This document shows positions 17,459 to 26,155 of a stretch of DNA of 64,000 nt, piece after piece. Both the position numbers and the translations under genes were made by a program. Below the pieces are notes generated by a model that worked only from the letters and a program-made list of their open reading frames with translations, made no database searches and was not told where the DNA came from. How positions within the stretch are numbered: position 1 is the first letter of the stretch; every line of letters begins with the position of its first letter. This stretch comes from Stieleria neptunia. Lineage in GTDB: Bacteria; Planctomycetota; Planctomycetia; Pirellulales; Pirellulaceae. The stretch spans positions 2,046,001 through 2,110,000 of the forward strand of contig NZ_CP037423.1 of assembly GCF_007754155.1 (NCBI RefSeq), read 5' to 3'.

Positions 17459-18745
17459 CTAGGGGAAAAGGGGGCGTGGTGGGACGGGGTCTTCGGTGAT
17501 CTCCACGGCTTTGCGGAGACCTTCAAGATACTCATTTTGACGGCTGGCGTGGCAGTGTAACTCGAGTACCGGTTGGCCGCGCTCGACGCGGTCGCCGATT
17601 CGCACTTGCATGCGGATCCCGACGGCCGGGTCGATGCTGTCACCCAGCTTGCGGCGTCCGCCACCGAGTGAAACCAGGGTCGATCCAATCCGCTGGCAAT
17701 CGAGGTGGCGGACATAACCGTCCTGCTCGGCCTGCACGGCCCGACCGGGGGCGACGTCAAGCTCCCCCGTCCAACGACCGCCCTGGGCGGCGACCATGGC
17801 CTGAAAGCGTTCCATCGCAGACCCGTCGTCCAGGGCCCGGCCCAGCCGCTGCGTTGCATCGTCCAGATCCGTCGCGACACCGACGCGGGTCAGCAATGAG
17901 GCGCACAGCCGGACGGTCAATTCGCGGACGCCTTGGAGTGCGGGATCCGACGGTTGGCTTTCCAAAATCGCCACCGCTTCGTTGACTTCGATCGCGTTTC
18001 CGATCGCCTTGCCCAGCGGTTGGTCCATGTCCGAGATCAACACTCGCGTCGGCAGTCCCGCCGCCCGGCCCACGTTTTCGATCGATCGCGCCAGGGCCCG
18101 GGCGTCATCGAGCGTCTTCATGAATGCCGCGCCGCCGACTTTGACATCCATCACCAAAGCGTCCAAGTTGGCGGCAAGCTTTTTGCTGAGAATGCTGGAG
18201 GTGATCAACGGAATCGACTCGACGGTCCCGGTCACATCACGCAGCGCGTACAGTCGGCGGTCGGCCGGTGCGATGCGTTCGCTGGCACTGATGATAAACG
18301 CACCGACCTGGCGCAACACCGCAGCGGATGCTTGTTCGGACAGATCGGTGCGGAAACCGGGAATCGCTTCCAATTTGTCGAGCGTGCCGCCGGTCAGTCC
18401 CAATCCGCGTCCGCTGACCATCGGCACATGAACGTCACAGGCGGCCAGCAACGGTGCCAGGATCAGGGAGACTTTATCCCCCAGTCCCCCCGTGCTGTGT
18501 TTGTCCACCCGCGGCGTCTGGCCGGACACCTCGCGTGGCAGCAGGTCGCCGCTTTGCAGCATCGCACGGGTCAACGTCGCGGTCTCACGCTCGCTCATCC
18601 CGTTCACGCAGACCGCCATGGCGAAGGCCGACATTTGATAGTCGGCGACACGGCCGTCACAGAATCCCTCGATCAAGAACCGGATCTCGTCATCCCGGAG
18701 CGCGTTTCCGTCGCGTTTTTTTGCCAGCAGGTTAGCCGTCAGCAT
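17459..18745 (-). CDS. deoA: Thymidine/pyrimidine-nucleoside phosphorylase
   Basis: From ATG 18745 the product is 428 residues, close to the usual 430-440. Motifs are MSERETATLTRAML, DKHSTGGLGDKVSLILAP (phosphate and nucleoside binding), LGLTGGTLDKLEAIPGFR, and SILSKKLAANLDALVMDVKV with the catalytic Lys region. The enzyme cleaves thymidine or deoxyuridine with phosphate to base and deoxyribose 1-phosphate. The frame continues upstream to 19174, but that part lies antisense to the htrA-like gene and is low-complexity, so it is excluded. Downstream cdd supplies deoxyuridine. The htrA-like gene is divergent with about 94 bp between starts. Confidence 0.94.
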   Translation of the reverse strand: MLTANLLAKKRDGNALRDDEIRFLIEGFCDGRVADYQMSAFAMAVCVNGMSERETATLTRAMLQSGDLLPREVSGQTPRVDKHSTGGLGDKVSLILAPLLAACDVHVPMVSGRGLGLTGGTLDKLEAIPGFRTDLSEQASAAVLRQVGAFIISASERIAPADRRLYALRDVTGTVESIPLITSSILSKKLAANLDALVMDVKVGGAAFMKTLDDARALARSIENVGRAAGLPTRVLISDMDQPLGKAIGNAIEVNEAVAILESQPSDPALQGVRELTVRLCASLLTRVGVATDLDDATQRLGRALDDGSAMERFQAMVAAQGGRWTGELDVAPGRAVQAEQDGYVRHLDCQRIGSTLVSLGGGRRKLGDSIDPAVGIRMQVRIGDRVERGQPVLELHCHASRQNEYLEGLRKAVEITEDPVPPRPLFP

Positions 18746-18839
18746 GCCGATGACCGTGGTATGCAAGGTCGTTATAGTGGATTGCGTCAACGAAGATCGT
18801 GCCACGTGTTCCCCTTTCTGTCGACCTCCAGGAAAAGTG

Positions 18840-20159
18840 ATGTTGTGCTCCCGTTCCTTGATCGCATTGGTTTTCTCCGTCATCACCACGATGATGGTCA
18901 CCCAGTGTCTGGCGGCCGAAACCGAACCCAACGTCACCGCGCCGGAATCCGACCAGGCGGCTGCCGGAAAATCGGACCGGCAACCGGCCGAACCCGCAGC
19001 GGCGGACGAGACGGCCGACGATCCTCCGGGCACCGATCCGGCGAACACCGATCCGGCTGATGCCGAGTCGGCGAACACCGAGCCGGCGGATGCGGGCGAG
19101 GCCAGCCCCGAGGTACTTGCGGCGCTGCAAGCGGGCCCCCGCGCGCTGTCCCTGGCGTTTCGCATGGCCGCCAAACGCGCGACGCCCTCGGTCGTCGTGT
19201 TGTATGCCTACGGCCAGGACGGGGACCCCCGCGACCCGAACAAAGAGGAGACTTCGGAAGACGAGTTGCCGCTGTTGGAGCGGGCGGAAATCCCCACGCC
19301 GCCGCCGGCCGAAGAGAAGCTGACCGGGCTGGGGTCCGGAGTGATCGTCTCGGCCGACGGGCTGATCATCACCAACAACCACGTGATCACCGGTGCGACG
19401 CGGGTCGTCGTGCAATTGCCCGATGAAACCCGCGTGGATGCCAAAGTGGTCCGCGGCGACCCGGACAGCGACGTCGCAATGGTCCGTGTGGAGTTTTCCG
19501 AACCACTCGATCCGATCTCGATCGGCGACAGCGACAAGCTGGAAATCGGCGACTGGGTGCTGGCGATCGGCAGCCCCTTCAAATTGGAAGCGACGGTCAG
19601 CGCGGGGATCATCAGCGGCAAGAACCGTCGTTTGGATCGGATTCGACGCAGCAGCATGCTGCAGACCGATGCCGCGATCAATCCCGGAAACTCCGGCGGC
19701 GCGCTGATCGATCTGGATGGCAAAGTCGTCGGAATCAGCACCGCGATCGCCACGCGGAGCGGGTTTTACCAGGGTGTGGGGTTCGCGATCCCGATCACCC
19801 AGGCCCGTTGGATCGCCGATGAGCTCGACCAGCACGGCAAAGTCCGCCGCGCCGCGATCGGGACCACCCTGGTGGAACTGAAGCCGCGAATCGCAAAACA
19901 ATTTAATTTGCAGCCGTATTCTGGTATCTTGGTCTATCAGATCATCAAAGGGTCGGTCGCCGAACAGGCGGGCATCGAGCCCCAGGACGTGATCGTGGAA
20001 TTCGCCGGCGAACAGGTGCGGGATTCCATTGGGCTTCAAGAGGCCATCGAACGCAAACCGATTGGTTCAAAACAGCCAATCGTCGTCCGACGCAAGGGAA
20101 AACGCGTCGAATTGACCGTCGAATTGGCGACGGTCGACGATCCGACCGGACAAGAATGA
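18840..20159 (+). CDS. HtrA/DegP-like S1C serine protease with one PDZ domain
   Basis: ATG 18840 follows CAGGAAAAGTG and gives 439 residues. A signal peptide is present (hydrophobic LIALVFSVITTMMV, then CLAA before ETEP). A low-complexity linker with repeats such as DPANTDPADAESANTEPADA runs to about residue 90. The protease domain holds the full triad: His181 in IITNNHVITGA, Asp211 in DSDVAMVRVE and Ser285 in NPGNSGGALID. One PDZ domain follows (YSGILVYQIIKGSVAEQAGI). The protein should act in the periplasm or at the membrane in protein quality control. The Prc-like protease gene is 145 bp downstream on the same strand. Confidence 0.93.
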   Translation: MLCSRSLIALVFSVITTMMVTQCLAAETEPNVTAPESDQAAAGKSDRQPAEPAAADETADDPPGTDPANTDPADAESANTEPADAGEASPEVLAALQAGPRALSLAFRMAAKRATPSVVVLYAYGQDGDPRDPNKEETSEDELPLLERAEIPTPPPAEEKLTGLGSGVIVSADGLIITNNHVITGATRVVVQLPDETRVDAKVVRGDPDSDVAMVRVEFSEPLDPISIGDSDKLEIGDWVLAIGSPFKLEATVSAGIISGKNRRLDRIRRSSMLQTDAAINPGNSGGALIDLDGKVVGISTAIATRSGFYQGVGFAIPITQARWIADELDQHGKVRRAAIGTTLVELKPRIAKQFNLQPYSGILVYQIIKGSVAEQAGIEPQDVIVEFAGEQVRDSIGLQEAIERKPIGSKQPIVVRRKGKRVELTVELATVDDPTGQE

Positions 20160-20304
20160 AAAACCAACATTGTCTGCGTTTCGCCTCTTTCCTACCATTC
20201 CACGACGGCCCAGCTTGCGAGGGCCTATGATAGAGCGTGTTCCGCCAGGAAATTTCGCCTCGTTCGACTCCCGAAACTCCCCACCCGAAATCCGGACCAA
20301 TCAT

Positions 20305-22398
20305 ATGGATCGCCGTTTCACAATGCGTACGATCATCACCGCCGCGGTGCTTGTTTGTTTGGCGCACGCCGGTTCCTCCCAGAGGATCCTGGCCCAACCC
20401 GCCGCCCCCGTGCTGCCGGGTGCCGAGAATGCCACCGCCACGACGCCTCCCCAGGCGACGGCACAGGATCGACGGATTGCGAAGCTGATTGCGTCCCTGA
20501 TTCCCAAATTCCACATCTCCTCGGCTGAACTGGACGACACCATCAGCCAGCGGGCGCTCGATCTGTATCTCGATCGATTCGACCCCCTGAAGCTGTACTT
20601 CTATCAGTCCGATATCGACGAGTTCGCCAAACAACGCAACCAGATCGATGACATGGTCAAACAGGGTGACCTGAGCCTGGCCTACACGATCTTCAACCGA
20701 TTCACCCAACGCGTCGACGAACGCGTCGCGATGGCACTGCAGATCCTCGATTCGGATTTCGACTTCAGCAAAGACGAATACATCATCGTGGACGCCGACG
20801 CGGCCAGCTACGCCAAGTCCGCCGAGGAAGCGAACCAACGATGGCGGCGGCAAATCAAGTACGCCCTGCTGGATCTGCGTGACGACGACACCGTCGGCGA
20901 CGAAGCACGCGATCTGCTCCGACGCCGCTACCTGCGTTACGCTCGACGATTCAAGTCCTACAGCAACGATGATCTGCTGGAAGCGTATCTGACGTCGGTG
21001 ACCAGCGCCTTTGACCCCCACTCGACCTACATGTCGCCGTCGACGCTGGACGATTTCAACATCTCGATGGGATTGAAGCTGCAAGGGATCGGTGCCGCCC
21101 TGCGTGAAAAAGATGGCAACACCGTGGTCATGCAAATCATTCCCGGCGGTGCGGCTGATCAAGACGAACGGCTTCAGCCCGACGATGTGATCGTTTCGGT
21201 CGGCCAAGGCACAGAAGGCCCGATGGTGGACATCGTTGAAATGCCGTTGAAAGACGTCGTCAGCCTGATTCGTGGCAACGCAGGAACCGTCGTCCGCCTG
21301 GGCGTCAAAGTCGGCGGCAAGGGCAAGGTCGAAACCTATCAAATCACCCGCGCCAAAGTTGAGCTGGAAGAATCCGCCGCACGGGGCAAGATTCTCGATC
21401 ACACAATGCCCGATGGCAGCGTTCGCAAGATCGGCTTCATCAACTTGCCCAGCTTCTACATGGACATGCAAGCGGCACGCGAAAATCGAAGCGATTTCCG
21501 CAGCAGCACCCGCGATGTCCGAAACATCCTGATGGAATTCAAAAGCAAGGGTGTCGAAGGCGTCGTGATCGACCTGAGCCGCAACGGTGGCGGGTCGTTG
21601 ACCGAAGCGATCAATCTGACCGGGTTGTTCATCAATCGTGGACCCGTCGTCCAGGTCAAAGATTCACGCGGACAAATCCAACAGTACAACGACGAAGAAG
21701 TCGGCACGGTTTGGAGCGGACCGTTGGTCGTTCAAACCAGCAAGTTCAGCGCCAGCGCCAGCGAGATCTTCGCCGGGGCGATCAAGGACTACAATCGAGG
21801 CATCATCGTCGGTGACCCCGCCACCCACGGCAAAGGCACCGTGCAAACGCTGATGGATCTCGGCGAACGCCTGTTCCTGACCCAACGCCAAAACTACGGG
21901 GCGTTGAAAGTCACCCTGCAACAGTTCTATTTGCCCGACGGCGAAAGCACCCAACGCGGCGGCGTCGCGGCCGACATCGTGTTGCCCAGCCTGACCCAAA
22001 AAATGGATGTCGCCGAAGGTGATCTCAAGTACGCCCTCGAAGAAGACCGCATCAACGGTGCCCGTCACGACATCTATAACCTGGTGCCCAGCGACCTGCT
22101 GACCGAGCTGCGACAAAACTCCGAGCAACGTGTCAAAGCCGACAAAGAATTCGTCGATCTGATGCGACGCATCGAACTGTTCGTCAAGCAGAAGGAAGAG
22201 CAAACCGTTCCGCTGGAAGAAACCGCGTTCATGCAGCGTCGCGATGAACTCGATGCCCAGAAGGAAGAGGAAAAAGAAGAACTCGAACAGGAGACGGACA
22301 AACAAGTCTTCCGAGATACCTTCTACAACCGCGAAGTCATCAACATCGCCGGTGACTACATCGAAGGACTCCGCCGAGAAAAACTGGTCCGCAACTGA
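20305..22398 (+). CDS. prc: Carboxy-terminal (tail-specific) processing protease, Prc family S41
   Basis: From ATG 20305 the product is 697 residues with a signal peptide (MRTIITAAVLVCLAHAGSSQ). The N-terminal tail-specific-protease region includes RALDLYLDRFDPLKLYFYQS. The PDZ domain contains IGAALREKDGNTVVMQIIPG. The S41 catalytic region shows IDLSRNGGGSLTEAINLTGL and FSASASEIFAGAIKDY, where the second Ser of SASAS is the nucleophile, plus the Lys in THGKGTVQ. The C-terminus is highly charged (EEEKEELEQETDKQ). Size and order match Prc of Gram-negative bacteria, which degrades mistagged or unfolded periplasmic proteins from the C-terminus. Pairing with the HtrA-like gene suggests a joint envelope proteolysis role. 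Confidence 0.93.
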   Translation: MDRRFTMRTIITAAVLVCLAHAGSSQRILAQPAAPVLPGAENATATTPPQATAQDRRIAKLIASLIPKFHISSAELDDTISQRALDLYLDRFDPLKLYFYQSDIDEFAKQRNQIDDMVKQGDLSLAYTIFNRFTQRVDERVAMALQILDSDFDFSKDEYIIVDADAASYAKSAEEANQRWRRQIKYALLDLRDDDTVGDEARDLLRRRYLRYARRFKSYSNDDLLEAYLTSVTSAFDPHSTYMSPSTLDDFNISMGLKLQGIGAALREKDGNTVVMQIIPGGAADQDERLQPDDVIVSVGQGTEGPMVDIVEMPLKDVVSLIRGNAGTVVRLGVKVGGKGKVETYQITRAKVELEESAARGKILDHTMPDGSVRKIGFINLPSFYMDMQAARENRSDFRSSTRDVRNILMEFKSKGVEGVVIDLSRNGGGSLTEAINLTGLFINRGPVVQVKDSRGQIQQYNDEEVGTVWSGPLVVQTSKFSASASEIFAGAIKDYNRGIIVGDPATHGKGTVQTLMDLGERLFLTQRQNYGALKVTLQQFYLPDGESTQRGGVAADIVLPSLTQKMDVAEGDLKYALEEDRINGARHDIYNLVPSDLLTELRQNSEQRVKADKEFVDLMRRIELFVKQKEEQTVPLEETAFMQRRDELDAQKEEEKEELEQETDKQVFRDTFYNREVINIAGDYIEGLRREKLVRN

Positions 22399-22442
22399 GT
22401 GGGGAGACACTTTCGCGGCAGATGGATCGTCGCGGAACGCAG

Positions 22443-22506
22443 TTCCTCGTTTCCTCGTTTCCTCGTTTCCTCGTTTCCTCGTTTCCTCGTTTCCTCGTTT
22501 CCTCGT
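22443..22506. repeat. Eight tandem copies of an 8-bp unit (TTCCTCGT)
   Basis: Eight uninterrupted copies of TTCCTCGT lie 45 bp after the prc stop codon. The array passes directly into the larger repeat block at 22503-22899. Perfect short arrays like this are prone to copy-number change. Confidence 0.95.
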
Positions 22507-22899
22507 TCCAAGGCTCCGCCTTGGAACGCTTCTGGCGGTGTGGCTCTCGCCACACGCGGTTCGCGGTCAGGAGGCAGGAGCCTCCGGGGCAGTGTGTCCC
22601 CAGGCAGAGACCGGACTGCGAAAAATTGATTGTTGCGGCCGGTCCGAATCTCAGGCGGAAACCGTTCCGCGGCGTTTGCCCAAAGGGCATCCACAACATA
22701 GCCTGGGGTTACGCCCGGATTCGCTGGGGCTCATCCGGGCTCACCCCCAGGCTATGTTGTTGATCGCCTTTGGCGAACCGAGCCGAGTGATCCGTTCCTT
22801 GGAACGCACTGGCGGTGTCGCTGTTGCCGCACGCGGCTCGCGGTCAGGAGGCAGGAGCCTCCGGGGCAATGTGTCCCCAGGCAGAACCTGGGAACAAGT
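22503..22899. repeat. Repeat block: two direct copies flanking an inverted-repeat core
   Basis: Two roughly 100-bp direct copies lie at 22503-22612 and 22792-22899. They share TTGGAACGC, CTGGCGGTGT, TCGCGGTCAGGAGGCAGGAG and GTGTCCCCAGGCAGA. Between them, 22676-22708 and 22743-22777 form an inverted repeat with CAACATAGCCTGGGG in both arms. The 547-bp gap between prc and nagA (convergent) holds no recognisable gene; short frames here merely translate the repeats. Confidence 0.8.
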
Positions 22900-22945
22900 G
22901 GGAGATCAACACGCGCCGCTCGCTGACGCTTCCCACTGGCATCGG

Positions 22946-23860
22946 TTACGCCCCCTCCAGCACCTGCATCGGATTGATCCGGGTCCAGCGATCGATCCGT
23001 TCGGCGTCGATTTCTAATCGGCTGGCGAGCATTTCGGCCATCTGCGGCATCGTGGTCGCGCAGCCGGCAAAATGCTGGTGGCCTTCGGCCCAGGCGGCCA
23101 AGTGCTGGTCGACTTCGACCATCTGGCCGGCTAGGCGATAGAAGCCCGGTCCCAGTCCGGCGGCGCCGATCGCGTCGGTCACGATCACGATGTTTTGTTC
23201 CGGAACGCACTTCAAATAGTTCCCCAAGGCGAACCAGGGCACATGATGCCCATCGGCGATGAAGGAGATTTTGAGGTGTTCGGAGAGCGATAGCACGCGT
23301 TGGACGATGTTGTCATGGCGATGCATTTGTCCCGGGCATCCATTGCCCAGGTGCGTGAACATCGACAGTCCGGCGTCGATCGCCTGGCGCAACTGGGCGA
23401 TCGATGCGTCCGAGTGCCCGGCGGCAACGACGATCGACCGATCGCACAGCCAGCGGGTGACTTCGACGCTGCCATGCACTTCCGGGGCCAGGGTGACCAA
23501 CCGCACGCGACCGCGACCCGCCTCGACCAACCGTTCGGCCAATTCGATCGTCGCATCACGAACACAGTCCGCCGGATGCGCTCCGACAAATCCGGGTTCG
23601 GGACTGATGAACGGGCCTTCGACGTGGATGCCCGCGACGATCTCGGCGATTTCGGCATGTGACTCGGCGGCATCGGCCACACGCCGGATACGGCGGACCA
23701 TGGCATCGATCTGGTCGGTGATGATCGTCGGCAGGCAGGCGGTGACGCCGTCGTTGCGCATCTGTCGGCAAGCGGTCAAAATGGCCTCGTCGGTCAAGTC
23801 ATCGCTGTTGAAGTCGACGCCGTAATAGCCGTTGACCTGCAAATCGACAAAACCGCTCAT
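22946..23860 (-). CDS. nagA: N-acetylglucosamine-6-phosphate deacetylase
   Basis: From ATG 23860 the product is 304 residues. Motifs are SGFVDLQVNGYYGVDFN, IHVEGPFISPEPGFVGAHP (metal ligand Glu), VAAGHSDASIAQL, FTHLGNGCPGQMHR, and IVTDAIGAAG with the catalytic Asp. The enzyme converts GlcNAc-6-phosphate to glucosamine-6-phosphate and acetate. It is about 75 residues shorter than E. coli NagA because the N-terminal beta-sandwich strands before the barrel are missing; the frame upstream (to 24145) is only the nagB shadow. The start overlaps the nagB stop by 4 bp, so translation is coupled. Missing the first half of the small domain may affect stability or oligomer contacts. Confidence 0.9.
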   Translation of the reverse strand: MSGFVDLQVNGYYGVDFNSDDLTDEAILTACRQMRNDGVTACLPTIITDQIDAMVRRIRRVADAAESHAEIAEIVAGIHVEGPFISPEPGFVGAHPADCVRDATIELAERLVEAGRGRVRLVTLAPEVHGSVEVTRWLCDRSIVVAAGHSDASIAQLRQAIDAGLSMFTHLGNGCPGQMHRHDNIVQRVLSLSEHLKISFIADGHHVPWFALGNYLKCVPEQNIVIVTDAIGAAGLGPGFYRLAGQMVEVDQHLAAWAEGHQHFAGCATTMPQMAEMLASRLEIDAERIDRWTRINPMQVLEGA

Positions 23861-24621
23861 TCGAATCGCTCCAGCGTTGCGTGAACGTCCTCGGGAATCT
23901 TGCTCGCCGCGGCGTCGTCGATGATCAACGTCGTCCCCGAGTGGTTTCTCAGGATGCTGGCGGGGACATCGGGGGTGATCGGACCGCACAACGTGTCGCG
24001 GACCGCCGCGGCCTTGCGCTCGTCGGGTACGCTGCAATAGATATTTTTGGTTTTCAAGATCTGTCGGACCGACATGCTGATCGCGTGGGTCGGGACCTCG
24101 TCCAAGGAACCGAACCAGCCTTCGCCGACCTGTTGCATGCGACACTCATGATCCAATTCGACGATCAAATACGGCGAATCGGTTTCAAAGTCTGCCGGTG
24201 GATCGTTGAACGCCAGGTGGCCGTTTTCACCGATTCCCACCAGGGCCACGTCGACGGTGACGGAAGAGATTTTCGTAGCTGCCCGATGGACCGTCTCGGT
24301 CGCATCGGTGTCGCCGGCCAAGTAATGGAACGACGCCAGCGGAACCTTGTCGACAAAGCGCTCTTGCAAGTAACCGCAAAACGATGCCGGATGGTCGCGG
24401 CCGATCCCGATGTACTCGTCCAAGTGAAATCCGTGCACGCGACTCCAATCAATGTCATCCTGGGCGACCAGGTGGGCGAGGACCTGAAACTGTGACGCTC
24501 CGGTGGCCACAATCAGATAGGCCGCTCCATTTTTTTCGATGGCATCGCGAAGGTCCTGGGCGGCATGTTCGGCCGTGTAGCGTCCCATGTCGGACGGCGT
24601 TTTCGTGACAATTGTCTTCAC
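23857..24621 (-). CDS. nagB: Glucosamine-6-phosphate deaminase
   Basis: The product has 254 residues, close to the family size. LIVATGASQFQVL is the sugar-phosphate loop (usually ATGSTP). HGFHLDEYIGIG contains the proton-transfer Asp (D69). VGIGENGHLAFNDPPADF carries the catalytic His/Glu cluster, and HAISMSVRQIL is also conserved. It converts glucosamine-6-phosphate to fructose-6-phosphate and ammonia, following the nagA reaction. nagB comes first and overlaps nagA by 4 bp (ATGA), a tight two-gene amino-sugar catabolic operon. No GlcNAc transporter or kinase gene is adjacent. Confidence 0.95.
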   Translation of the reverse strand: MKTIVTKTPSDMGRYTAEHAAQDLRDAIEKNGAAYLIVATGASQFQVLAHLVAQDDIDWSRVHGFHLDEYIGIGRDHPASFCGYLQERFVDKVPLASFHYLAGDTDATETVHRAATKISSVTVDVALVGIGENGHLAFNDPPADFETDSPYLIVELDHECRMQQVGEGWFGSLDEVPTHAISMSVRQILKTKNIYCSVPDERKAAAVRDTLCGPITPDVPASILRNHSGTTLIIDDAAASKIPEDVHATLERFE

Positions 24622-24793
24622 AGTGAATCCCGGCTGGCTCCATTGGGTGTCTCAAGCGGACCTGATCTAGCGATCGATCGCTTCGGGTCGGTAGGATCGC
24701 GGCGTCGCGGCAACTTTCGGCCGATCCGGCCGTGCGGCAACGACCGCGGCAGATCTTAACACGTTTTCGCCCCCCACCCACCATCCCAGACCT

Positions 24794-25966
24794 TTGTTCA
24801 ATCTGCGTCATTTCGGTCTCGCGCTCGAACGGTCTTTCAAGCAGCACCGTTGGCTGTGGCGCCATGCCCATTGCAAACGGGTGTTTGACAGTTGGAACGC
24901 ACGAGTCGGCGGTGACGCTGCGGCGACATCGCGGCCTGTTGCAGCGCGGTCTGAAGCGGGCCGGCGCTGTCTGCTGGACTTACGACGGATCGCCAGTGAC
25001 GGCGAGCAGGGGCGGCGATTTCACGCCTTGGTGATGCTGTTGCGCCGCGGCGGCTATGAGTTGTCGATGGTCCCCCGTCTGGCCTTTTTGCAAACCGGCC
25101 ATCGGATGTTCAAAGCGAACGCGTTGGCCGAAACCCGCCCGTTCTTTGAAGACCGACTGCCTGCGGATTTTTGTCCCTTTGACCTCTGTCTGTCCGATGG
25201 CACCACGGCGCATCGCCACGCGCGACGAACGCTTTCGGTCCTGACGGGCACTCAAAAACCGTTGCAGCCGGGTGACCTGGCGATGCCCTACAGTTTTTTT
25301 CCGGCTGTCTGGGATCACGGCGAAGATCAACATTTCGAAGACTACCGGCGACGCCAACGCGTCTGGCGATTTTTCTTCGGAGGCCACTGTTCCGAAGCGT
25401 CGTATCGGCGGATCAAAAAGTACACGCGGCTGCAACCCGTCGATCGGCACCGCGTGGTCGGCGAGGTCAATCGGTACTTCGCCGACTCCACGCTCTGGAT
25501 CGACTGCGATGAACAGCTCGAATCGGCGCAGCGACAACGCCACGAGTCGTTCGTCATGATCGACAATGCGACCTATCGTCCCGATGCGAGTCGCTGGCTG
25601 GGCTTGCTGGCCCAGTCCGATTTTTTTCTTGCCGCCCCCGGTTGTGACTATCCGCTGTCGCACAACGCGATCGAAGCCATCGCCGTCGGCACCATCCCCG
25701 TGTTGGAGTACGGCTCGCTGTTCACGCCGCCGCTGAGCGATGGCGAGAATTGCATCACCTACCAAGGCATCGACGGTCTGCGTCGCGCCGCGGCGCGAAT
25801 CGAAACCATGGATGAACATCAAATCGTCAAACTCCGCCGCGGTGTGATCGACTACTACGAATCACACCTCAGCCCGGCGGCGTTTTGTCGAGACCTGGAA
25901 GATGCTGCCACCAAGCGTTTGCACCTGTTCCCCTATCTGACCCCCGCGGAAAGGCGAGCCGCGTAG
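24794..25966 (+). CDS. Exostosin-like (GT47-type) glycosyltransferase
   Basis: The product has 390 residues if translation starts at TTG 24794; no ATG occurs in frame before about 25032, so the start is uncertain. Near the C-terminus, SDFFLAAPGCDYPLSHNAIE followed by AIAVGTIPVLEYG matches the nucleotide-sugar-binding C-terminal motif of exostosin-type transferases (a G-x-x-x-S-x-x-x-x-E-A-I pattern with GxIPV). No signal peptide or membrane segment is evident. The role is probably transfer of a sugar to a cell-surface glycan, but the donor and acceptor are unknown. It is divergent from the nagB-nagA operon. Confidence 0.7.
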   Translation: MFNLRHFGLALERSFKQHRWLWRHAHCKRVFDSWNARVGGDAAATSRPVAARSEAGRRCLLDLRRIASDGEQGRRFHALVMLLRRGGYELSMVPRLAFLQTGHRMFKANALAETRPFFEDRLPADFCPFDLCLSDGTTAHRHARRTLSVLTGTQKPLQPGDLAMPYSFFPAVWDHGEDQHFEDYRRRQRVWRFFFGGHCSEASYRRIKKYTRLQPVDRHRVVGEVNRYFADSTLWIDCDEQLESAQRQRHESFVMIDNATYRPDASRWLGLLAQSDFFLAAPGCDYPLSHNAIEAIAVGTIPVLEYGSLFTPPLSDGENCITYQGIDGLRRAAARIETMDEHQIVKLRRGVIDYYESHLSPAAFCRDLEDAATKRLHLFPYLTPAERRAA

Positions 25967-26155
25967 CGAAGCGTCTATCGGTAGATGGCATGCGGCGTCA
26001 CACTGCGCCCGATGATTTGGGCCGGGATCTTGTATCGAAGGTTTTCGTTTAGCCTGTCACATCAGCTGGCCGTCCCCGCTTGGAACGGGTCTCTGTCTTG
26101 CGAACGTTCGCAGATCAGCGGAACACGTTTCAAAAATCTTATGCGGGAGAATGCG

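Noticed and set aside
18746..19174. N-terminal extension of the deoA frame
   Set aside because: Low-complexity antisense of the htrA-like linker; DeoA homology begins at ATG 18745.
19945..21471. Minus-strand frame of 508 codons opposite the HtrA- and Prc-like genes
   Set aside because: It is a GC-driven antisense shadow spanning two clear genes.
22340..23017. Frames over the tandem array after prc
   Set aside because: Their proteins are periodic translations of the 8-bp repeat.
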